Assembly: GCF_009498275.1 (NCBI RefSeq)
Contig: NZ_CP045643.1
Location: forward strand, 8,680,001 to 8,744,000
Reading direction: 5' to 3'
From: Streptomyces fagopyri
GTDB lineage: Bacteria; Actinomycetota; Actinomycetes; Streptomycetales; Streptomycetaceae
DNA: 64,000 nucleotides
This document shows positions 40,133 to 48,591 of this stretch, piece by piece (position 1 is the first letter of the stretch; every line of letters starts with the position of its first letter). The notes below the pieces were generated by a model. It worked only from the letters and a program-made list of their open reading frames with translations. It ran no database searches and was not told the DNA's origin. A program made the position numbers and the translations under genes.

Positions 40133-40786
40133 ATGCCCAAGAACCCGTCCAGCGGTGTCCGGGCCGCCCTGATCGGCGCCAGTGCCCTCGCCGCACTGGC
40201 GAGCGGCCTCATGACCGCCCCCTCACACGCTGCCGCCCCGACCGGCCCCACTCCAGGCCGCCACGGAATCCCCCTCGCAGACCACACCTTCTCCCGGATC
40301 GACCCGCACACCACGCTGAAGTTCATCCGCAACCGGAACAACCCCCGGCACTCGCTGCTTCAGGTGGTGCGCTACGGACGCGTCGCGGTGCAGTTCCGTG
40401 CCGGATCCGGAGCAGGACTCGGGGAAAGGAAAGACGCCGGCCGCAATGAGTGCGCCTCGGGCAAGGGGTGGCTACCCAAGGGCACCTACACCGTCGGCAC
40501 CCCCGACACCCGCTACAACGGCGATCTCATCAAGGGCTACGCGATCCCCCTCAGCGACAAGGCATGCACCAACGGAACCAAGCGCACCCAACTGTTCATC
40601 CACAGCGAGATGACCCGCGCCGGCGGCCAGGCACCGGCCGTACCCGGCAAGGACGTACGCCAGCGCTGGGACCACGACTACGACTACGAGAGCGCCGGCT
40701 GCATCAAGCTCACCCCCGGCAACATCAAGAAGCTGTTCCGCAACCTCGCCCGGTTCCCGCTCCCCACCAAGCTCACCGTCATCTGA
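40133..40786 (+). CDS. Secreted L,D-transpeptidase-like (YkuD-type) protein
   Basis: A 217-residue exported protein with a signal peptide (AALIGASALAALASGLMTAPSHAA). The catalytic segment fits the YkuD pattern His-x(n)-Ser-x-Gly-Cys: FIHSEM (His about 156) and YESAGCIKL (Cys about 189). L,D-transpeptidases make 3-3 crosslinks in peptidoglycan or attach proteins to it. No separate wall-binding domain is present; such domains are on the divergently encoded XRE protein at 38986. ATG 40133 lies after AAGGAG. The two genes share a 256-bp promoter region. Confidence 0.82.
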   Translation: MPKNPSSGVRAALIGASALAALASGLMTAPSHAAAPTGPTPGRHGIPLADHTFSRIDPHTTLKFIRNRNNPRHSLLQVVRYGRVAVQFRAGSGAGLGERKDAGRNECASGKGWLPKGTYTVGTPDTRYNGDLIKGYAIPLSDKACTNGTKRTQLFIHSEMTRAGGQAPAVPGKDVRQRWDHDYDYESAGCIKLTPGNIKKLFRNLARFPLPTKLTVI

Positions 40787-41090
40787 CCCCGCCACTCCCC
40801 CTGCCCGGCTCATGCGGATGCGGCCCGATCTCCAGCGGACCGCATCCGCACAGGGCTCAACCGGGCCGCGGCACCGGTGTACCGCACTTTCGACGGCAGG
40901 CTCATGACGCCGCTGAACAAGGCCAACGAGTTCCACCGTTCGCTAAACAGACCCGGCCGCTACGGATGGAGCGCGCCGCCTGGCCGCATCCACTGATCCG
41001 ACGGCCGGCGGCCGGCTCCCCATCTGCCGATGGACCCGGACTGATCGTGGTGTAGATAGCCACTCAACATGGTGATGAACGGGCAGCGTT
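40787..41090. other. Intergenic region with a short coding remnant
   Basis: About 300 bases. A protein-like piece (VYRTFDGRLMTPLNKANEFHRSLNRPG, about 40873-40950) has no start and ends soon after. It is probably a leftover of a lost gene. The transposon end begins near 41091. Confidence 0.35.
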
Positions 41091-41160
41091 GTGCCATTGG
41101 CGATGGTGATGGCGAAGTAGTGGGTGCCGGAGGGTTGATCTTCCTGATGCTGGGCGGCAC

Positions 41161-41222
41161 CGTGATCATGTCCTGAACATGATCACGGCCCTCCCGATCG
41201 TTTGCCGACGCCCGGGAGGGCC
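41161..41222. repeat. Two hairpins at the transposon left end
   Basis: The first has perfect 11-base arms CGTGATCATGT / ACATGATCACG (41161-41171, 41177-41187). The second has 10-base arms GGCCCTCCCG / CGGGAGGGCC (41187-41196, 41213-41222). They lie before the DUF6431 start and may be terminators guarding the transposon from outside transcription, or transposase binding structures. Confidence 0.7.
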
Positions 41223-41246
41223 GTGTGAGCGCCAACGGAGGGCGCT

Positions 41247-41831
41247 TTGGTCACGGTAGAGGTGACAGCCGCGGCTGTCGAACAGAGGCTGTCGGCGGGC
41301 GAGTTGTCGTGCCCGGACTGCGGAGGGGTGCTGGCCCGGTGGGGCTGGGGACGGCTGCGGGGCCTGCGGGGTCCGGACGGGGTCGTGTCGGTGCGGCCGC
41401 GTCGGGCCAGATGTCGGGACTGCGAGGCGACGCACATCCTGCTGCCGGTGTTGTCCCTGGTCAGGCGGGCTGATGCGGTGGAGGTGGTCGGGGCTGGGCT
41501 GGAGTTGGCGGCGGCGGGCTGGGGCTGTCGGCGGATCGCGGAGCGATTGGGCAGGCCGGTGACGACTGTGAGGGGCTGGCTGCGGTGCTGGTCGCGTCGG
41601 GTGGGGCGAACCGCGGCGGTGTTCACGTCCCTGCTGGTCGCGCTGGCCGATGATCCAGCGGCGATGCTGCCCACGGCGGCGGGGTCGGCGGCCCAGGACG
41701 CGGTCTGCGCGGTGACCGGGTTCGCGTTCGCCGCCCGGGCCAGGCTCGAGATGTTGAAGGTGCCTACCTGGTTGCTGGTCTCGGCGGCCTGCCATGGTCG
41801 CCTGCTGGCGCCGGGTTGGCCACCGGCCTGA
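41247..41831 (+). CDS. DUF6431 transposon protein
   Basis: A 194-residue protein. Two cysteine pairs (CPDCGG about 22, CRDCEATHILLP about 55) form a zinc ribbon, and a helix-turn-helix follows (RRIAERLGRPVTTVRGWLRCW, about 95-115). These features match the DUF6431 proteins that begin DDE/AAA transposons in streptomycetes; the likely job is binding the element ends. TTG 41247 has GGAGG at good spacing. It is the only gene of the module that appears unbroken. Confidence 0.75.
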   Translation: MVTVEVTAAAVEQRLSAGELSCPDCGGVLARWGWGRLRGLRGPDGVVSVRPRRARCRDCEATHILLPVLSLVRRADAVEVVGAGLELAAAGWGCRRIAERLGRPVTTVRGWLRCWSRRVGRTAAVFTSLLVALADDPAAMLPTAAGSAAQDAVCAVTGFAFAARARLEMLKVPTWLLVSAACHGRLLAPGWPPA

Positions 41832-41930
41832 CGGTGAAGTCGATCAACACGAACTCGCCCTGACGAAGATCGGCAGGTGGGTCCCATCCTGGCGGCTGGC
41901 ATGTCCACAGCTGTTTCGGGAGGCCTACAG

Positions 41931-43299
41931 ATGGCGTTGGTCGATGAGGAGGAGCGACGGCGGGCCGAGCGGGCCCACCAGGTCGCCTTGTTCCGTTACC
42001 AGTTGATCCGTGAGGCGGCTGACGCTGCCCTGAGCCCGCGGCAGCGCGGGGCGATGGTCCGCGCGGTCGGCCGCCCGGGTCCACACGGATCCGTTCGGGA
42101 AGCCAGTCAAGATCACGCGGGGGACGGTGGACCGCTGGCTCAAGCTCTGGCGCGAGGGCGGCTTCGACGCGCTCCTGCCGCCGACCAGGCAGGTCACCCC
42201 GCGCACGCCGGAGGAGGTGCTGGACCTGGCAGCCGCGCTCAAGCGGGAGAACCCGGCCAGGTCGACCGCGCAGGTGGTGCGGATCCTGCAGCAGCACCTG
42301 GGCTGGGGACCGTCCTACCGCACCGTCCAACGGCACCTTCAGCGCCTCGAGCTGCTCAGCCGCCCCGACGGCCAGGCCCCGGAGGCATTCGGCCGCTTCG
42401 AGGCGAACCCCCCGAACGAACTCTGGGTCGGGGACGCGCTCCACGGACCGAAGATCGCAGGCCACAAGGCCTATCTCTTCGCTTTCGTCGACGACCACAG
42501 CCGGGCGGTGGTCGGCCATCGCTGGGGCGGCGCCGAGGACAGCGTCCGTCTGGCGGCAGCCCTGCGGCCGGCCCTGGCCGCCGGCGGTGTCCCCGAAGGC
42601 GTCTATGTCGACAACGGCTCCGCGTTCGTGGACTCCGCCCTGCTCAGGGCATGCGCGAGGCTGGGGATCAAGCTGATCCACTCCACGCCGGGGCGCCCCC
42701 AGGGCAGGGGTAAAATCGAACGGTTCTTCCGGACCGTCCGGGAACAGTTCCTGGTCGAAGTCGACACAGAGAAGGTCACCGACCTGGCCATGTTGAACAG
42801 GCTCTTCACGGCCTGGGTCGAGCAGGTCTACCACCGGCGGTCGCACTCCGAGACCGGGCAGCAGCCGCTGGAACGCTGGCTGGCGGGGGCGCCGTTCCCC
42901 ACGCCGACGCCGGACGCGCTGCGGGAGGCTTTCCGCTGGTCAGAGCTGCGGAAGGTCGCCAGGACCGCCACCGTCTCGCTCCAGTCCAACACCTACAACG
43001 TCGACGCGTCGCTGGTCGGGCGGCAGCTCGAGCTGGTCTTCGACCCGTTCGACCTGACCGACATCGACGTCCGCTCCTTCGGCAAGACGATCCCGCACCT
43101 GATCACCCGGCACGCGCACCCCAAGGCCAAGCCCGAGACCCCGGTCGCGGCCCCGCCGGCGCCGACCGGGATCGACTACCTGCGGCTGATCGACACCGAG
43201 CGCACCACAGAGCTCGGGCAGCGGATCAACTACGAGGTCTTCCTGCCCGGCCAGGCCCAGCCGATCGAAGCAGTCGAGCTGGGCGAGGAGAGCTCGTGA
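41931..43299 (+). pseudogene. Mu-like DDE integrase, frameshifted near the N-terminus
   Basis: Starts at ATG 41931 (GGGAGG upstream) with LVDEEERRRAERAHQVALFRY and SPRQRGAMVR. The matching continuation (AARVHTDPFGKPVKITRGTVDRW) is one frame over from about 42065, so an indel lies there. From 42127 the frame is open to 43299: winged helix (LDLAAALKRE, YRTVQRHLQRL), then the rve catalytic core with Asp in ELWVGDALHG, Asp in VYVDNGSAF and Glu in GRGKIERFFRTV, and a C-terminal Mu-type barrel (TVSLQSNTYNVD). It would be the strand-transfer enzyme of the element. Confidence 0.8.
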
Positions 43300-43819
43300 C
43301 CAGCGGAAACCCGGTGCAGGACGGCCGGTTGAACTCGACGACACGAGCCGGTCACGCGGACGCTTGGGCGCCTGGCTCTGGGGCCATCTGGAAATCGACG
43401 AAGAAGGTCCCGGGGTTGCCGGGCACGACACGGCAACTGAAGTGGCACCCCGGCAACGAACCGACCTCGGTCTTGAGGTTCTGCGCGAGTACGGCGGCCG
43501 TGCTCACGTATTTCTTCGTCGGGTCCTCGACGGCTCGGGCGTCGACGAGCGCCCCGCGGATCCCGGTCACGACGTATTCGACGCGTCGACCGCCGCTGAG
43601 GTCGGGCTCTTCGCCGTCGTGGTCGCAGTTCGCAACGTGGGCAAGCACGTCACCCAGGCCGGTCTTCGGATGGTCGGTCATGAGCGCACACGCTACTTGG
43701 TTGCCACCGCAGCCGCACACAGCCTGCGGTTCACGTTTCGCCTCCACCGCTGGGCCGAACGTGCCGCGGCCGAACTGGACTTCGTAGTCGCTTACTTGGA
43801 GAGGATGGACGGACGTTGA
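43296..43819 (+). pseudogene. Possible small transposon gene between integrase and ATPase
   Basis: GTG 43296 overlaps the integrase TGA, and the matching end of a frame at 43819 overlaps the ATPase TTG start, as in a coupled operon. The parts lie in two frames: VQDGRLNSTTRAGHADAW in the first, then LGAWLWGHLE, LGLEVLREYGGRAHVFLRRVLDG and AELDFVVAYLERMDG in the second, with a shift near 43365. On the minus strand an open frame (43352-43747) is also protein-like, so the coding strand is not certain. Confidence 0.4.
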
Positions 43820-44460
43820 TAGACAAGCTGACTGCGCACTGGGGCTTCACGCGGATGCCGTTCGGCAAGGACCTGGCCCCCTCGATGCTGCACCGGCACT
43901 CCTCCCACGCGCAGGCCGTCGCCCGCATCACCTGGTGCATCGGCGAACGCGCGCTGGGGGTGATCACCGGCGAGGTCGGCGCGGGCAAGACCGTCGCGGT
44001 CCGCGCCTCGCTGTCCCAGCTGGACCACCCACGCCACAAGGTCATCTACCTGGCCAACCCCGCCGTCGGCGTCGCAGGGATCCACCACGCGATCGTCACC
44101 GCGCTCGGCGGCGTCCCGCGTCCGCACAAGTCCACGCTGATCCCGCAGGCCACCGACCTGCTGGCCACCGAGAACAACGAGCGCGGCCGCGTCCCCATCC
44201 TGATCATCGAGGAGGCCCACCTGCTCGACCACGAGTAACTGGAAGCCATCCGGATGCTGACCAACGACGAGATGGACTCCAACAGCTCCTGGCCTGCCTG
44301 CTGATCGGCCAGCCGACCCTGCGGCACAAGATCAAGCTCGGTGTCCTGGCCGCCCTGGACCAGCGCATCCAGGTCCGCTACAACATGCCGTCCATGACCG
44401 GCGAGGAGACCCCCTCCTACCTGGTCCACCACCTCCAACTCGCCGGCCGCAGCGACAACC
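43816..44460 (+). pseudogene. AAA ATPase of the transposon (ExeA/TniB-like), broken
   Basis: Target-selection ATPase partner of a DDE integrase. The N-terminus HWGFTRMPFGKDL is typical; Walker A GEVGAGKTVAVRA (about 50) and Walker B VPILIIEEAHLL follow. A TAA at 44236 stops it at residue 140. The frame then continues (LEAIRMLTNDEMDSN), shifts near 44283 and goes on as LACLLIGQPTLRHKIKLGVLAALDQRIQVRYNM to about 44460, where it joins Rhs sequence. Two lesions make it non-functional. Confidence 0.8.
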
Positions 44461-45604
44461 ACGGCACATCCAGCTTGGTCTTCGACGCCACGACACTGGC
44501 CTACACCAAGCGTTACACGTCGCCGTTCGGCTCCTCACGCGGCACCAGGCCCTCCAGCTGGCCGGACGACAAGAGGTTCCTCGGCAAGCCGGCCGATGAC
44601 ACCACCGGCCTGACGCAGCTGGGGGCCCGCCAGTACGACCCGATCACGGCGCGATTCCTGAGCACCGACCCGGTCTTCGAACCGCAGAAACGGCAGTCGC
44701 TCAACGGATACTCCTACGCCGCCAACAACCCGACGACCTTCACCGAACCCATCGGCATGTCCTACGACGACATCATCGGCGGAGTCGTCGGCGCGGTGCT
44801 CGGCGTTGTGGGGGCCGTGCTCGGCGCCATCGGCAACACCGGCGGCACCGCCTCCACCAGCAGCACCGGCAACACCGGCGGATCGACCAACCACTGGACG
44901 CCAGGGGCGACCTACAACTTCATGACAAAGTCGTGGGACACCCCGTTCATGAACCGGGGCGGCATGTCCCTCCAGGAGATGCTCGCCGCCCAGCCTGACT
45001 GGGGCATCGTCCGAGACAACAAGGCTGACAACGCCTGGGAGAACCGTTCGATGTTCATTGGTTGGCTGTGGGGAGGCGGGTTTCCGCTCGGCCCGCACCA
45101 GCAGTTCCGCGGCGGTGACGCGTTCCTCTTGGCGCTGGCAGTCGACTACACCGTCACCGAGATGCGTTCGAACTTGCTCGGCCAGGCAATGGATCAGGGC
45201 ATGAAGGTCCCTGCAGCCAAGGAAGCGCTCCCCATTCGTTACCAGGACACGGGGCCGGACCCGGGGTCCCCTGGTGGCACTTCAACACCGGACAAGGTGT
45301 CCTGAGCGACCTCGGGAGCATCTTCACCAACGGGGCCGTCGGCACAAAGAACCGGGCTGATGCCTTCCTGGGAACGTGGTCCGGCGAGGCGAGCATCAAG
45401 TCGATCAACAAAAAGGCTGGCACGGTGACGCTGAAGTTCCACGCGTACAACACCTCCGATTGGCAGTCCGCCACAAATCTCGTGCCGCGATCTCGGAACC
45501 CGCCATTCACGAACTATAACGGTGCCGCAGTGAGGGAAGACTTCAACTGGGAGGAGAAGTGGCCAGTCAATCAATGCATCACCACCTCGGACTGGCTGAA
45601 CTAG
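44461..45604 (+). pseudogene. C-terminal fragment of an Rhs-repeat polymorphic toxin
   Basis: Begins inside the Rhs core end (LVFDATTLAYTKRYTSPFGSSRG, GLTQLGARQYDPITARFLSTDPVFEP, LNGYSYAANNP), the hallmark that precedes a variable toxin tip. Then a Gly/Ala-rich linker (IIGGVVGAVLGVVGAVLGAIG) and a tip of about 220 residues. A frameshift near 45265 separates QDTGPDPG from WWHFNTGQGVLSDLGSIF. The rest reads to TAG at 45602 (IKSINKKAGTVTLKFHAYNTSDWQSATNL). The tip was not assigned to a known toxin family. The N-terminal part was replaced by the transposon. Confidence 0.75.
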
Positions 45605-45629
45605 CCGGGATCATCACCAGATCGCGCAC

Positions 45630-45673
45630 AACGGGGCGATACGGAGCTGAGTCAGGCACCGTACCGCCCCGTT
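45630..45673 (+). terminator. Terminator after the Rhs fragment
   Basis: 15-base arms AACGGGGCGATACGG and CCGTACCGCCCCGTT with one mismatch and a 14-base loop, 25 bases past the stop. The following GTTGTTATAGT may serve as the -10 region of the lipoprotein gene. Confidence 0.75.
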
Positions 45674-45687
45674 GTTATAGTGGCCGC

Positions 45688-46128
45688 GTGCACCGAACCA
45701 CCCTGAAAATGCTTGTCGGCCTGGCGCCGTTCCTGCTGCTCACCGGATGTGTAGGAAGCCAGCCGACCACCAAAGTGGCGGTCGACCGCATCACCGGGAG
45801 CTGGGCGGGACCGCACGGCGAAAAGTTCACCATTTCCGCCGACCGGACGTTTACCACCAGCGGTCTCGATTCGAAGAAACTCGCTGTGACAAGGTGCCCT
45901 GGAAAGCCCTCCGAAGGCGGTTGGTCTTTCTACGTCTCAGAGGGCCATGGCACCGAAATCGGAGAGAAAACTGCCAAGTCCGGTTCCTGGATCGGCCTTT
46001 CATTCCATGGCGCGGCCGAGAACTGCCATTTCGACCTCGCGGTGGTGGACGGCGGTAAGGCCCTGTGTGCGACAGACGACCGAGATTTGCCGTGCGGGCT
46101 AGACGTAAAATTCACCAGAAGGTCGTAG
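45688..46128 (+). CDS. Lipoprotein, candidate immunity protein for the Rhs toxin
   Basis: A 146-residue lipoprotein. The signal ends in the lipobox LLTGC (Cys21) after the hydrophobic MLVGLAPFLLLT. The mature part is a beta-rich domain with four more cysteines (RCPG, NCHFDL, LCATDD, PCGLD) and ITGSWAGPHGEKFTIS. GTG 45688 lies just after a TTGTTATAGT box, so the transcript is nearly leaderless. It follows the Rhs toxin fragment, the usual place for an immunity gene. A surface lipoprotein could neutralise an incoming toxin. This role is inferred from position only. Confidence 0.7.
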   Translation: MHRTTLKMLVGLAPFLLLTGCVGSQPTTKVAVDRITGSWAGPHGEKFTISADRTFTTSGLDSKKLAVTRCPGKPSEGGWSFYVSEGHGTEIGEKTAKSGSWIGLSFHGAAENCHFDLAVVDGGKALCATDDRDLPCGLDVKFTRRS

Positions 46129-46225
46129 CACCGGGGGAGAGCGCTCAGAAGCCGATCGCCGTCCACAAGTCTCTGGCCGCCGCCTGCGAAGTCACACACT
46201 GGCTCAAACGGCCAGCGGCCCCGGG

Positions 46226-46315
46226 ACCATCCCCGCGCGGGCAGGGATGGTCTCTGCACCGCACCGAAGTTGAGGCCGCTGAGCCCCTGCTCCCCACGCG
46301 TGCTGGGATCGCCCC
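46226..46315 (+). CRISPR. Decayed two-repeat CRISPR remnant
   Basis: Repeat-like sequences at 46226-46254 (first four bases changed, then TCCCCGCGCG and GGGATGGTCTC) and 46287-46315 (CTGCTCCCCACGCGTGC, then TGGGATCGCCCC) are separated by exactly 32 bases, the spacer length of the 36586 array. Several point changes show decay. A truncated P-loop gene starts at the end of the second repeat. Confidence 0.65.
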
Positions 46316-46602
46316 GCCCTGGAGTCCCCCGTCTTCGCTCTGATCCCCTCCCACAGGGCGCGGGTCTTGCCCGTGGACGATCCCCCGACCAGGACCGCGA
46401 TCCCGCTGCGACCGTCTTTCGCCGCGTCGAACACCGTCTTTAGACGAGCGTCGCTCGGTGGCAGCCCGACCATCGTCGGCTGCGGCTCGTCCGCAAAGCG
46501 CAGGGGCGACGGTGTGGCGAGTGTCTGGCGGCGACGCCCCTCGTCCGGCTGTGGCTGCGCTGTCACCTCCCGCGGGTAGCGTGGCGGGTGCGGGGAGATC
46601 AC
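46316..46602 (-). pseudogene. N-terminal fragment of a P-loop NTPase
   Basis: From ATG 46602 the frame encodes a low-complexity start, then PPSDARLKTVFDAAKDGRSGIAVLVGGSSTGKTRALWEGIRAKTGDS, where GGSSTGKT is a Walker A loop. This matches the beginning of large streptomycete signal-transduction ATPases. It is cut about 20 residues after the P-loop, exactly where the decayed CRISPR repeats begin, so everything downstream is gone. Confidence 0.65.
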
Positions 46603-47204
46603 TCAGGAGCCCAAAGGTGCTGTGGTGCTGATGCGTTCCGGACCTCAAGAATGCGTCGCCGGGCTCAATGCCCTCCACCGGGGAGGTGACCGCAACCATG
46701 CCCGACCGGCTCCGAACGTCCGACTCCCCAAAGACGGCGGTCTTTCGCCGCAACGCGATCTTGGCGTCTCCCCCTCTCGCAGGTGCCCGATCGACTACTC
46801 AAGTGGACACCGCGACGGCCCCTGTTCAGCAACCAGCTCACCAACCCCACCATCCTCGCGATCGAGAGCCCGCGTAGCGTGCGGACATGCGCTTTCGCTG
46901 CGGGTAGATCGAGCACGTGATCCCTATGCCGTACGTGCCGCCCCTCGCCCCTGTCCACCCTGCCTGGCCACTCCCCACCCTGCTTGCTGCAGCGGTGGCA
47001 GTGGCCGGTGCGTCCCCGCCGACAAGGACCTCCTGCCGTGGCCTCTGCCCGCGGAGAGACTGAAGACCGCGCCAAGGCCGAGACTCGCCCTGCGGGCCTC
47101 GGGTCCTCCCCCGCCTTCTGGCAGAGCACCCGACGGTTCCTGGGACGGTCCCTGGTGAGGTGGCGCATCCTTGGGCAGAGATGTGTTGTGGGCGGGGGTT
47201 TGGT
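46603..47204. other. Region without a recognisable gene
   Basis: About 600 bases between two truncated NTPase genes. Frames are short or low complexity, and none has both a ribosome site and family-like sequence. It may contain further unrecognised remnants. Confidence 0.4.
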
Positions 47205-47432
47205 ATGGCCAGTGGCAGGCGTGCGCGGGTGGGTTCCGTCGTCAGCGGGTCGGGAGCAATGGCAACGTTTGCGCTAGGGGTGGTGACGAACATCGCCCCG
47301 AACTGGGCGTCCCGCCCATGGGTGGTGTGGTCGCTCTTCGGTGTACTGGCAGTGGCGGCGCTGGTTTTGGAGCTGGTCAGCCGTCGTTTAGACGCCATCG
47401 ACTCCATGGTAGGTGGTGGACCTGTGCGGCTA
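47205..47432 (+). pseudogene. STAND-type NTPase gene, 5' part (cut by IS copy B)
   Basis: ATG 47205 follows GGGGG. The 76 residues up to the IS hold two membrane helices (MATFALGVVTNIAPNW region and WVVWSLFGVLAVAALVLELV), the usual N-terminus of membrane-linked NB-ARC/TPR proteins in Streptomyces. The frame ends at the TA target of IS copy B (reading ...GGGPVR-Leu). It continues in the same frame at 50408 once the IS and the IS630 element are removed. Confidence 0.75.
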
Positions 47433-48502
47433 GGGCCTGTGTGATGTCGTGATCATGTGGTCTTGATCAGGTCATCGATCCAGATCATTGCGGCGCGGAG
47501 GTGGAGGCCGGCGAGGTAGCTGTCCGGGGTCTTGTCGTAGCGGGTGGCGATGCCGCGCCAGGCCTTCAGCTTGTTGATCAGGCGTTCGACGGTGTTGCGT
47601 TCCTTGTAGAGGTCGGCGTCGTGGCTGACGGGCCGACCGCCTCGTGTGCCCTTCTTCTTGCGGTTGGCGGCCTGGTCCCGTTTTTCCGGGATGACTGCCT
47701 TGATTCCACGTTTGCGCAGGTAGGCGCGGTTGCCATGCGACGAGTAGGCCTTGTCCGCGGCGACCGCGCCGGGCTTGGTGCGGGGACGGCCGGCGGGCAG
47801 ACGGATTCTCACCTTCGCGAGGACGGGGACGAACTGCGGACTGTCCCCGGCCTGTCCGACGGTCAGGACCAGTGCGAGCGGACGGCACCTGCGATCCGCG
47901 GCAAGGTGAATCTTGCTGGTCAGGCCGCCCCGGGATCTGCCGAGCAAGGCTTCCCTCAGGCGGAGCTTGTGTCTGCGTCGGACGCGCCGGCGCTCTGTGT
48001 GTCCGTTCTGTTCCTCCGGGCCACCCCTTTTTGCCGGGCTGCCTCTTGCTCCTGCGCGGCTTCTTCCAGAGCCTCCATGAGGTGCTTGCTGACGCGCAGC
48101 CCTGCGGCATCGTGGTGGGCGCGGACCGTGGTGGAATCCACGCTGACCAGCGACAAGTCCGTTCTTCCCATACGCGCACCCTCGGCGATCAGGCCTTCCA
48201 GCAGGTCGGTGAACACAGCGGCGTCCCGCCAGACACGGAAGCGTCCGTAGACGGTCGCCCACGGCCCGAACTCGGCAGGCATCTCCCGCCACTGACCACT
48301 GGACCGAAACCGCCAGATCACACCCTCGAACTGCTCCCGCAACCGCTCCGGGTACGGGCCGTACCTACCGATCGGCAGGTACGGCTCGATGAACTTCCAC
48401 TGGGCATTGGTGAGTTGCCTACGTGTCACGACCACTGTCCTATCGGATTCCACCCCTCGAACAGGACAAAACCCAAGAATGATCACGACATCACACAGGC
48501 CC
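47433..48502 (-). mobile_element. 1,070-bp IS5-family element, copy B
   Basis: The same element as copies A and C, in minus orientation, with TA on both sides (47431-47432, 48503-48504). It inserted into the STAND NTPase gene. The right-hand TA also borders the IS630 element. Confidence 0.93.
47453..48429 (-). CDS. IS5-family transposase, -1 frameshift (copy B)
   Basis: Same two-frame transposase as at 35481, with Asp (VSVDSTTVRAHHDAAG), Asp (AVAADKAYSS) and Glu (NTVERLINKLKAWRG). A few substitutions distinguish it (for example PAGRPRTK and SSHGNR versus PAGPPRTK and SSHDNR), so it is a separate but recent copy. GTG 48429 corresponds to the start used in copy A. Confidence 0.9.
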
Positions 48503-48591
48503 TAGTGCTCTGACCGAGAAGGTTCGCCGGGTTGGTGATTCCGGCGGTTGGATGTGCGGTGGCGTCCGTTGATCTGACCGTTGGGGGTGTG

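Larger units (their letters stand above)
41091..44460 (+). mobile_element. Decayed Mu/Tn7-like transposon (DUF6431, DDE, AAA)
   Basis: Gene order DUF6431 - DDE integrase - small gene - AAA ATPase, all on the plus strand with overlapping stop/start codons, is a multi-gene transposition module as in IS21, Tn552 or Mu-like elements. The left end is placed near 41091 (TGTGCCATTGGCGATGG) ahead of two strong hairpins. The right part is lost: the ATPase frame runs into Rhs sequence at about 44460. The integrase and ATPase are frameshifted, so the module is dead. The ends are approximate. Confidence 0.65.

Noticed and set aside
43352..43747. Minus-strand frame of 131 codons between integrase and ATPase
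   Set aside because: Protein-like, but the plus-strand reading has stop/start overlaps with both neighbours; kept only as an alternative for the 43296 feature.
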